From: Dunaliella salina
Taxonomy: Eukaryota > Chlorophyta > Chlorophyceae > Chlamydomonadales > Dunaliellaceae
NCBI GenBank assembly: GCA_002284615.2
Contig: MU069488.1
Span: forward strand, 495,259 to 516,118
DNA: 20,860 nt
Direction: 5' to 3'
Shown here: positions 18,901-20,860 of the stretch, piece after piece
How the letters are laid out: every line of letters starts with the position of its first letter
Position numbering within the stretch: the stretch's first letter is position 1
The notes under the pieces: generated by a model
Database searches by the model: none
Seen by the model: the letters and a program-made list of their open reading frames with translations, nothing else
Told to the model about the DNA's origin: nothing
Program-made: the position numbers and the translations under genes

Positions 18901-20690
18901 GAACAGGCGCTGGAGAAGTTGTCACACAAAAGTGCTGTTGCATGCAATTCCCCATAGCCTTTGCCCATCGTGGGCACAGGCCAAGCCGCACAGGCCAAGC
19001 GCTTGCGCCAGGCAGCTTTTGCACTCGGCACAAGCCAAGCGCTTCCAAGCAGACTGTGGCCAGCGTGCACACACTGGTCGATTGGTCACCGCCCTTCTCT
19101 GTTGTTTTATGATCTGCGATTATTGTGCAATGTGGACCAAGCCATATGCTGACCAGTGTGTTGGTAAACTTGGATGGTAACATTGAAGCACTTTTTTGGA
19201 TACTGTTTCTTGTCTAGTCCTATCCTTGCCTTTTCTGGAATCTTTTGCTTCCTGATGACTTTTGCTTCCAGATGACTTTTGCTTCCAGATGACTCTATAT
19301 GTATGTATATATATAGAGTCATTTGCAGCTCCATAAGCATCGCACTGTCACCCTTGCAATCTGATGCTATGCATTATTCCATTCCAGTGCAGGCCCAGAA
19401 GCACTCTACGGCCACCCTTGCAATCTGATGCTATGCATTATTTCATTCCAGTGCAGGCCCAGAAGCACTCTACGGCCACCCTTGCAATCTGATGCTATGC
19501 ATTATTTCATTCCAGTGCAGGCCCGGAAGCAGCTCTACGGCCACCCTTGCAATCTGATGCTATGCATTATTTCCAAGGTTGGCCAATCCCGAATAGGAGA
19601 TTTTCATACACGGTTTAATACGTGTATAACCGTATAATACGGCCGTATACCCATAGAGTCCATATAATTCAGAAAATCAAAGTTTTCAAAATTAACTCAA
19701 AGGGGGGTTGTTCTGCAGCTCTCGAAGAGCATGCCCGCCCAAATTGGTTGCACCAAAAAAATGAAAGTTTGCAAGGCTGGTGCAACCCAAATGTTCCAAA
19801 ACACCATGCTCACAGGCAAGGTTCAGAGGTGTCGTACTCTGCATCAACCTCCATGTCTGCTTCTTCCTCAGCTGCTGCTGGTGCTGGTGCTGTTGCTGCT
19901 ACTGCTGGTGCTGGTGCCCCTGCAGCTATGCCCCCTGCTGTGCTGCTCCTTGCTACAGAGCCCTCCCTCTCACTTGCACCTGCTCCTGCTGGACTACATG
20001 TGCCTGCCTCTTCTGCAGCTGTGCTCCCTGTTGGTTGTGCCCTGTACTGATGCACCCTCTCTTGCCTGAGCACCCCTTTGTGCACCTGATGCATGACCCC
20101 ATATATTTCGAAGCATATTAAAATACGCACCAAAAAAAAGGCACTGTATGGATTTTAGAAGTAATCAAATTTCAGCCACTCGATGTTTTGTCGAAGGGTC
20201 CCTTTCTAAGGCACTCATACGGAATTTTGCCGTCATGTACGCTTATACGGATACGGAGGTACCCCCCACTTATACGGCCCGTACATTATATCATGGATAT
20301 TATATGCCGTCTTAGACCTTATACGGAATTGGCCAACCCTAGCTATTTCATCCAAGTGCAGGCTGAGAAGCATCGCACTGTCACGCTTTCTTCCTGATGC
20401 TTTGCATCATTTAATTTAGACATGCTTTGAAGTATTGTACGGCCACCCTTGCAATTCAATTCTTCATTACCATTACTCAAACCGCAGGCTCAAAGGCGCC
20501 GTACAGCCACCTTTGCCAAACTCCTTACCCCATTCAAACAACGGAGCCTCCGTCACATGCCGTCCTCTGGGCTTCCAAGATCCGTGAGCTGTGAATCCTT
20601 TGCGTATGCCCCTTTCCTTGAGGATGGAGTTCACTCCTTTAGTGAAAACGTGTCAGACAATGTCGATTTGGTGATGAGCAAAAACCGAAG
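791..20690 (+). CDS. Polycystin-family (TRPP/PKD2-like) cation channel gene, multi-exon, partial
   Basis: Spliced gene reconstructed from about 19 open segments with GT/AG (one GC/AG) borders and consistent phases. Polycystins are membrane cation channels, often ciliary; their extracellular TOP domain lies between helices S1 and S2. Exons 9-13 read as that domain: a conserved block ending GVNPIFVNTSA, a WYNTTNASG stretch, IPFGFFPRHLPG, a VVIDVNF strand, a VQQLVQYMKNGAFLD helix-like block, and a strand pair ending in AKFEIE. Exon 15 is a hydrophobic helix where S2 is expected. Several N-glycosylation sequons (NFT, NFS, NTS, NTT, NAS) lie in the predicted outer part. No clear S1 helix was found upstream of exon 9, and S4, S5, pore and S6 are not in the window. 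The listed span includes introns. The family call is from recognition of motif order, not from a search; the exact subfamily is unknown. Confidence 0.6.
1018..2350. repeat. Degenerate minisatellite, unit about 30-35 bp
   Basis: About 1.3 kb of diverged units built on a ggtgctcgtaagagt / caacctggtgtcgca motif. Variants differ in aagtgtgcccctggtgcccc or gagtgcttcctggtgttgca inserts, giving higher-order units. It begins about 30 nt after the exon 1 donor and fills most of intron 1. Open frames here only reflect the repeat composition. Confidence 0.9.
2351..2952. other. Rest of intron 1, with polypurine tract
   Basis: No gene seen. 2533-2620 is almost pure A/G on the + strand (gaaaagg-type runs). 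The final 20 nt form the acceptor of exon 2. Confidence 0.6.
2953..2989 (+). CDS. Exon 2: 37-nt small exon
   Basis: Follows the acceptor cttgtgcacag and encodes YQAYDSKDRLDK after one completing base (phase 2 in, 0 out). The joined reading across exons 1-2 is PGRYAYTYQAYDSKD. The donor gtcacc is weak. The reading stays open past it (VTTFMRVEHG), so the 3' edge could lie further downstream. Polar composition and phase agreement with both neighbours are the main support. Confidence 0.4.
3045..3530. repeat. Degenerate tandem repeat in intron 2
   Basis: A cttgcttgtgctc(a/g)agg motif followed by ctgcacagccaggtg-like sequence recurs at least six times with uneven spacing of about 50-110 nt. The units are strongly diverged. 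Confidence 0.7.
3640..4000. repeat. Degenerate short tandem repeat in intron 2
   Basis: Repeated gcacatacatggatgaagac motif with variants, spaced about 27-35 nt apart, running to just before exon 3. Confidence 0.8.
4147..4221 (+). CDS. Exon 3: 75-nt exon
   Basis: Bounded by a good acceptor (tttgtggttcag) and a strong donor (gtaagg); phase 0 to 0. It encodes 25 residues, including VDVLGVDAAMPYMVSLGL and ending in QQQMVRQ. No domain recognised. Phase agrees with exons 2 and 4. The next intron is 5.8 kb and contains the reverse-oriented LINE. Confidence 0.5.
4222..5628. other. 5' part of the 5.8-kb intron 3
   Basis: No exon fits phase here. A gtgtccttggtccagcc motif occurs twice (about 4230 and 4350). 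Around 5190-5320 a unit of about 45 nt (caacagttttcctgtagcc) occurs three times. Otherwise unassigned. Confidence 0.5.
5629..5745 (-). other. LINE 3' end: hairpin and pyrimidine tail
   Basis: ggctc-aaaaaa-gagcc at 5729-5744 forms a 5-bp stem-loop. About 50 nt further along the element's 3' direction is a (CTTTT)n-like tract in element sense (A/G-rich on +, 5629-5678). A short hairpin plus simple-repeat tail is a common LINE 3' end for template recognition. Confidence 0.5.
5783..6989 (-). pseudogene. LINE C-terminal CCHC knuckle and possible restriction-like endonuclease
   Basis: Contains CPLPGCHHLGSALHMLSEC (C-x4-C-x7-H-x4-C), then HHDIAGRMI, SSRPDDVLI near 6290, HLIGIKFCEDTRPEHQL near 6110, and VYAHSVQYAHKLVTTRRAIE near 5870. 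The zinc knuckle followed by a basic-Pro-Asp and a later acidic/Lys strand is the order of the restriction-like endonuclease of R2-type and Dualen/RandI-type LINEs. That assignment is inference; the CCHC is directly visible. At least two frame changes are present. Confidence 0.55.
6990..7436 (-). pseudogene. LINE RNase H domain (frameshifted)
   Basis: From 7436 downward: AYTDGSC (first catalytic Asp), TRAELAAIAAAI (catalytic Glu), then, after a frame change near 7195, ASDSLNSL (second Asp), and finally SHAGIAENECADAIAK (last Asp region). All four acidic positions of a type I RNase H can be seen, but across two frames. RNase H degrades RNA in RNA-DNA hybrids during element replication. Confidence 0.8.
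7449..7940 (-). pseudogene. LINE connection region between RT and RNase H
   Basis: An open 163-codon segment on the minus strand with no recognised motif. Its position between RT thumb and RNase H, and its similar decay level, mark it as part of the LINE polyprotein. It ends at a stop just before the RNase H frame begins. Confidence 0.6.
7934..9404 (-). pseudogene. LINE reverse transcriptase domain (broken)
   Basis: Read from 9404 downward. TPGPEGIVNEILRMLP (RT motif with a fingers helix) is followed by WKISETILIDKNKG and DISSYRPIGLANTLCKLW, the standard RT motif 1-2 blocks. A break near 8900 follows, then RDTIQGDTLSPSLFLLYMEP (motif with QGDxLSPxLF) and the catalytic AFADDLL near 8600. Downstream comes TLYSDWTALIISGSKTK, then a thumb-like stretch FLYLGGHMTMNQD. 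The FADD and QGD motifs identify a non-LTR RT, which would prime reverse transcription on nicked target DNA. Frame breaks make it a pseudogene. Confidence 0.85.
8451..8572 (-). repeat. 69-bp in-frame duplication within the RT
   Basis: A segment starting tgctgccagaaataatgag repeats 69 nt further on with almost no change. In the element's frame it duplicates LTLYSDWTALIISGSK. The copies are near-identical, so the event is recent relative to the decay of the element. Confidence 0.85.
9510..9870. repeat. 84-bp tandem repeat, about 4 copies
   Basis: The ccatgatctg motif recurs at 9550, 9634, 9718 and 9802, an exact 84-nt period. Because 84 is divisible by 3, the minus strand stays open for 121 codons with a 28-residue repeat (DCAHGMVQPDTSQ). 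That openness is a consequence of the period and is not evidence of a gene. It lies between the LINE and exon 4. Confidence 0.9.
10030..10183 (+). CDS. Exon 4: Gly/Cys-rich segment
   Basis: Starts after cctgtcctcaacag and is open for 154 nt to a gttaga donor; phase 0 in, 1 out. The reading begins VGCIPGEPGFKAGPDGNETE, then GQWCPCSIPW, and ends in an acidic stretch (VELDQDTAYPVVE). Cysteines and a possible N-glycosylation sequon (NET) suit an extracellular region. If the donor is right, the next in-phase acceptor is at 10707, giving VVEGLFGPL. An alternative 28-nt exon at 10309-10336 is also in phase (EAAAISLAS) and may be an optional exon. Confidence 0.55.
10309..10336 (+). CDS. Possible 28-nt alternative exon
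   Basis: A long pyrimidine tract (tatttcctccctctcag) precedes it and a gtgagg donor follows. In the phase left by exon 4 it reads EAAAISLAS and leaves in phase 2. The only in-phase acceptor seen next is at 10473, in front of the degraded copy of the exon-5 start. Either a relic or an alternative exon. Confidence 0.25.
10474..10600. repeat. Degraded duplicate of the exon 5 start
   Basis: Matches 10708-10830 in tract and order: acceptor, (F)FG, then LKHPKGSDPQGPSPLC with only silent or few changes, then a one-base gap shifts the frame. Followed by a stop (TGA). It is a tandem exon copy, probably non-functional. Confidence 0.75.
10708..10961 (+). CDS. Exon 5: 254-nt exon, probable GC donor
   Basis: The acceptor is gattatgcag; phase 1 in, 0 out. 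The reading runs LFGPLVHIELKHPKGSDP, then a Pro/Ser/Ala-rich part, then a probably helical block (KLSIALDLQQWFLNGLERV) and DTFFATDDTIGEQ. The exon is followed by gcaagg, a typical GC-AG donor context (ACAG before GCAAGG); a gttgtc donor six bases on is also in phase. Joining to exon 6 gives IGEQWRLLMDNF. The first part of this exon has a diverged second copy at about 10474-10600. No domain recognised. Confidence 0.55.
10962..11079 (+). other. Probable GC-AG intron between exons 5 and 6
   Basis: A 118-nt intron. The donor context ACAG|GCAAGG matches the minor GC donor class and the acceptor is tcctggatgcag. Phase 0 on both sides. Confidence 0.45.
11080..11210 (+). CDS. Exon 6
   Basis: Acceptor tcctggatgcag, donor gtgagt (strong), 131 nt, phase 0 in and 2 out. 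The reading begins WRLLMDNFTQWYREIVRSG and continues with IEDVLEQEVFATSLSTISVF to SNFP. It has one N-glycosylation sequon (NFT). The composition is clearly protein-like, with no stop in the chosen frame. Its phase joins with exon 7 as SNFPLEFADNPL. Domain not recognised. Confidence 0.65.
11211..11662. other. Intron 6
   Basis: Contains gttatgtgcatgg repeats near 11360 and a 43-44-nt direct duplication (gcaaagcaagcagca at 11470 and about 11513). No gene seen. Confidence 0.6.
11663..11835 (+). CDS. Exon 7
   Basis: Starts after ctctcatgtctgcag, 173 nt, ends at gtcagt; phase 2 in, 1 out. The reading is EFADNPLDQSATLALGAPLP, then GAVNFSDAPQSVQGC and RRGSSAQFAFTLPAVGAR. The phase fits exon 8 as AVGARVVYMKL. 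A second frame in the 3' half (from ATG 11743) is also open but would not join in phase. Confidence 0.6.
11919..11984 (+). CDS. Exon 8a: basic segment
   Basis: Follows a pyrimidine-rich acceptor (ttccttttgccatttcag) after an 83-nt intron. In phase 1 it reads VVYMKLRQERWHMDARRSVV and QT, a strongly basic stretch of a kind often found at a membrane border or in a coiled coil. A gtaggc donor at 11985 leaves phase 1, which matches the acceptor at 12087. The reading could instead run on to a gtgaag donor at 12034 (ending IPASCG), or switch frame near 12000 (see findings). The 3' border is uncertain. Confidence 0.45.
12088..12161 (+). CDS. Exon 8b
   Basis: The acceptor cctgtcctggatttacag has a good pyrimidine tract and a strong gtaggt donor follows. 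Phase 1 in, 0 out, 74 nt. It reads QSRRLVVDMQAGFELPMDVF and GHPQ. The same frame is open upstream to 11931 (QIDSLKSQLAVGEATDHFSS), so this may be the 3' half of one larger exon if there is a base indel upstream. The 24-residue end is the best supported part. Confidence 0.5.
12316..12642 (+). CDS. Exon 9: start of polycystin (TOP) domain
   Basis: A 327-nt exon with donor gtgagt. The chosen acceptor (tattggctgcag) is in phase 0, but the frame is open back to about 12181, so the 5' edge may be earlier. It reads through an Ala/Ser-rich linker, then RRRVGVRAQQQVLMGAAILQ, which matches the polycystin pattern (N/Q)xxxxGxxxxQxR, a cysteine pair region (RICSGLAVGLSAEC), and GPIGVNPIFVNTSAMF. The last block resembles the conserved G(V/I)DPVFxxTS stretch that I recall from algal polycystins. 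The site NTS is a possible glycosylation sequon. This is the first clearly family-diagnostic exon. Confidence 0.65.
12856..12878 (+). CDS. Exon 10: 23-nt microexon
   Basis: Sits between acceptor ttgcattgcag and donor gtaagc. It encodes VARSPND and the first two bases of Trp; phase 0 in, 2 out. Joined to its neighbours it gives FSPEVARSPNDWYNTTNAS, where the Trp-Tyr-Asn-Thr-Thr run fits the polycystin domain. The split Trp codon (TG|G) across the intron is good support. Confidence 0.6.
13035..13111 (+). CDS. Exon 11: polycystin domain core
   Basis: Acceptor with strong pyrimidine tract (cttctttgtcttcag), 77 nt, donor gtgggg; phase 2 in, 1 out. It reads YNTTNASGQVNQQG, then IPFGFFPRHLPG. In polycystin TOP domains a similar run (W-F/Y-N, then G-x-P-x-x-F-F) is conserved. 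Two overlapping-type sequons (NTT, NAS) suggest glycosylation. The terminal Gly codon is split with exon 12 (G|GC). Confidence 0.7.
13112..14254. other. Intron 11, CTG-rich
   Basis: No exon fits here; phase is preserved across it (G|GC). From 13860 to 14190, gctgctgct runs and a catttcatcatcactgctgct motif repeat, giving open but meaningless frames on both strands. Confidence 0.65.
14255..14376 (+). CDS. Exon 12: polycystin domain
   Basis: After tctgatgcttgcag, 122 nt to donor gtgagc; phase 1 in, 0 out. It reads GFGSLYPVVIDVNFRKDKVQ and QLVQYMKNGAFLDPFATDNVQ (read as two adjoining blocks). It matches the polycystin layout of a beta strand, a helix (xxLxxMxxxxFLD) and the start of the next strand (D/T-R-A-V-x-V). 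The 1.1-kb intron before it is CTG-rich and repeat-filled but keeps phase. Confidence 0.7.
14377..15958. other. Intron 12 with 22-bp and 34-bp repeats
   Basis: 14377-15240 shows no recognised feature apart from a duplicated cagaatcaaagca near 15140. A 34-nt gaagccacat unit recurs at about 15250-15327. A 22-bp gtgctgctgttttgcaa(a/g)c unit repeats at 15328, 15350, 15372, 15394 and 15416. The (CA)n tract closes the intron. Confidence 0.7.
15841..15933. repeat. (CG)n/(CA)n microsatellite at a splice acceptor
   Basis: Alternating purine-pyrimidine DNA, five CG steps then about 40 CA steps with few interruptions, ending roughly 25 nt before exon 13. Confidence 0.95.
15959..16063 (+). CDS. Exon 13: polycystin domain beta strands
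   Basis: A 105-nt exon, phase 0 to 0, acceptor ctaattttgcag and donor gtacgt. It reads LKIASFSVDVQLYGYVTMRA and FDDAGFVQAKFEIE. In the family this is the F-x-x-Y-N-xx-L-xx-F-xx-V-R-xxx-E-F region just before S2. A 90-nt (CA)n tract ends about 25 nt before this exon. Confidence 0.7.
16349..16399 (+). CDS. Exon 14: 51-nt exon
   Basis: Acceptor cacaactgaacctgcag, donor gtaagg, phase 0 to 0. It encodes ALEFKDYSLAGLYMEGM, which fits the short linker between the TOP domain and S2. Confidence 0.6.
16400..17154. other. Intron 14 with two diverged duplications
   Basis: A 92-nt unit beginning gcaagtgcatgc occurs at 16729 and 16821. At 16920-17012 a ctaggcttctagcact motif recurs. No gene seen. Confidence 0.6.
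17155..17244 (+). CDS. Exon 15: transmembrane helix, probable S2
   Basis: Acceptor gccattcaccacag, donor gtgagg, 90 nt, phase 0 to 0. The reading VDRLANDAFLVFLVLLYWAF then TIEDVVSSIK has about 15 hydrophobic residues with an aromatic end and an acidic Glu-Asp after it. This parallels the S2 helix of polycystins, which ends with an (E/D)-rich E-E-I/D-V segment. Confidence 0.7.
17315..17575. repeat. Diverged tandem repeat in intron 15
   Basis: The cacttcaagccttcaccatgc motif occurs three times about 100-110 nt apart, with a ccattcttgatt variant between copies. Confidence 0.75.
17711..17758 (+). CDS. Exon 16: 48-nt exon
   Basis: Acceptor gttttgcttttcag, donor gtgagc, phase 0 to 0. It reads IVVWRVAPGIRALVVI. 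A Trp followed by a hydrophobic run would fit the beginning of S3, but the match is weak. The donor lies directly against the first unit of the 84-bp tandem array. Confidence 0.5.
17760..18330. repeat. Array of about 84-bp units, 7 copies
   Basis: agcttgca recurs at 17762, 17846, 17927, 18011, 18095, 18180 and 18276 (period 81-96). The first unit begins at the exon 16 donor. Units contain tgcacatgcacatgcatg alternating tracts. Confidence 0.9.
18582..18602 (+). CDS. Possible exon 17: 21-nt microexon
   Basis: A long pyrimidine tract (ccccttgcttttttctag) precedes seven codons, AVGLSIM, and a gtcagg donor. Phase 0 to 0, so it can be included or skipped without changing the frame. With exon 16 it gives IRALVVIAVGLSIM, a continuous hydrophobic segment suggestive of S3. 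Tentative. Confidence 0.35.
18603..19329. other. Unassigned intron with short repeats and a hairpin
   Basis: gaggcaacggtgca occurs twice (about 18652 and 18710). gacttttgcttccagat repeats three times at about 19255-19290, followed by a 34-nt near-perfect hairpin (19289-19322; atgactctatat arm). No gene seen. Confidence 0.6.
19330..19573. repeat. 64-bp tandem array derived from an exon 5' edge
   Basis: gcaggcccagaagca-type units repeat with 64-65 nt spacing (starts at about 19393, 19457, 19521). Diverged units continue to the right of the inserted element to about 20470 and merge into the first 30 nt of exon 18. Confidence 0.85.
19574..20341. mobile_element. hAT-like nonautonomous DNA transposon, 768 bp
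   Basis: Terminal inverted repeats about 24 nt long (caaggttggccaatcccg on the left, tagggttggccaattccg on the right when reverse-complemented) match at 19 of 24 positions. Flanking octamers attatttc and gctatttc agree at 6 of 8, as expected of an old 8-bp target duplication. Subterminal tatacgg/ccgtata motifs are dense at both ends. CAGGGTTGGC-like ends and 8-bp duplications are hAT hallmarks. The interior has a low-complexity Ala/Ser/Pro coding-like stretch (19850-20050) and a weak BED-finger-like AGATQM-to-C block near 19790. No transposase. Confidence 0.7.
20488..20690 (+). CDS. Exon 18: basic/serine-rich cytosolic segment
   Basis: Acceptor cattactcaaaccgcag in phase 0; 203 nt to a gtgcgt donor (phase 2 out). 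An alternative donor gtcagg at 20704 leaves phase 0 and would suit the acceptor at 20794. It reads AQRRRTATFAKLLTPFKQRS, then LRHMPSSGLPRSVSCESF, and an acidic tail (SENVSDNVDLVMSKNRR). RRRTAT and PRSVS are possible basophilic kinase sites. If no splice occurs, the frame stops at TGA 20722. The first 30 nt or so of this exon are repeated in the 64-bp array upstream. Confidence 0.5.
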
Positions 20691-20794
20691 GTGCGTGGAA
20701 ACTGTCAGGAAAACTAGGGAATGAGCTGTATTCAGTTATCAATGTAAGCTCCAACATAGACCTTCACAATTGAATGCTTTTCTTCCCTTTCTAG

Positions 20795-20824
20795 GTCCTG
20801 AGCATTGGGTGCATAAATGACACA

Positions 20825-20830
<6 letters not shown>
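20795..20830 (+). CDS. Possible start of the next exon, cut by the window end
   Basis: The acceptor cttttcttccctttctag is strong. In phase 0 the reading is VLSIGCINDTR before a (CA)n tract. It is compatible only if exon 18 uses its downstream donor. No 3' border is visible. Confidence 0.25.

Positions 20831-20860
<30 letters not shown>
20819..20860. repeat. (CA)n microsatellite at the window end
   Basis: Alternating CA after a cacgcg start, continuing off the window. Confidence 0.95.

Noticed and set aside
19622..20069. Ala/Pro-rich and Leu-rich ORFs in overlapping frames
   Set aside because: Low-complexity gctgctggtgctg sequence inside the hAT-like element gives open frames in several registers.

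Overview
The window looks like nuclear DNA of a eukaryote with intron-rich genes. The best fit is a green alga, perhaps a chlorophycean such as a Dunaliella or Chlamydomonas relative. That placement is an inference from three things: a polycystin (TRPP) channel gene with short exons in long repeat-filled introns, a LINE that carries RNase H and zinc-knuckle domains as algal LINEs do, and heavy TGC/CTG-type microsatellite content. No prokaryotic-style gene, rRNA, tRNA or CRISPR array was recognised.

Main gene (+ strand, about 791 to beyond 20,690; incomplete at both ends). No long ORF is present. However, 19 or so short open segments bounded by splice-like sites can be chained with every splice phase agreeing (0-2-0-0-1-0-2-1-1-0-0-2-1-0-0-0-0-0-0-2). 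The chain encodes about 740 residues. The N-terminal part is a cysteine-containing, probably extracellular stretch (exons 1-4) and an unrecognised segment (exons 5-8). Exons 9-13 read as the extracellular polycystin (TOP) domain, and exon 15 is a hydrophobic helix in the position of S2. Later exons are weaker calls. S4-S6 and the pore are not in the window.

Layout. 1-790: 87-bp tandem repeat and unassigned DNA. 791-4221: exons 1-3, separated by a 1.3-kb minisatellite and other degenerate repeats. 4222-10029: a 5.8-kb intron holding a 5'-truncated, frameshifted LINE in reverse orientation (about 5.63-9.45 kb) and an 84-bp tandem repeat. 10030-13111: exons 4-11 at short spacing, with one probable GC-AG intron and one duplicated exon. 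13112-17758: exons 12-16 with CTG-rich, 22-bp and (CA)n repeats between them. 17759-20487: a second array of about 84 bp, a possible 21-nt microexon, a 64-bp array built from a splice acceptor plus the start of the next exon, and a 768-bp hAT-like nonautonomous element inserted in that array. 20488-20690: exon 18. The window ends inside a (CA)n tract.

The most unusual theme is that several tandem arrays and duplications in this gene sit at exon edges and include copies of splice acceptors. Exon borders were assigned by eye from GT/AG signals and phase agreement; RNA evidence would settle them.
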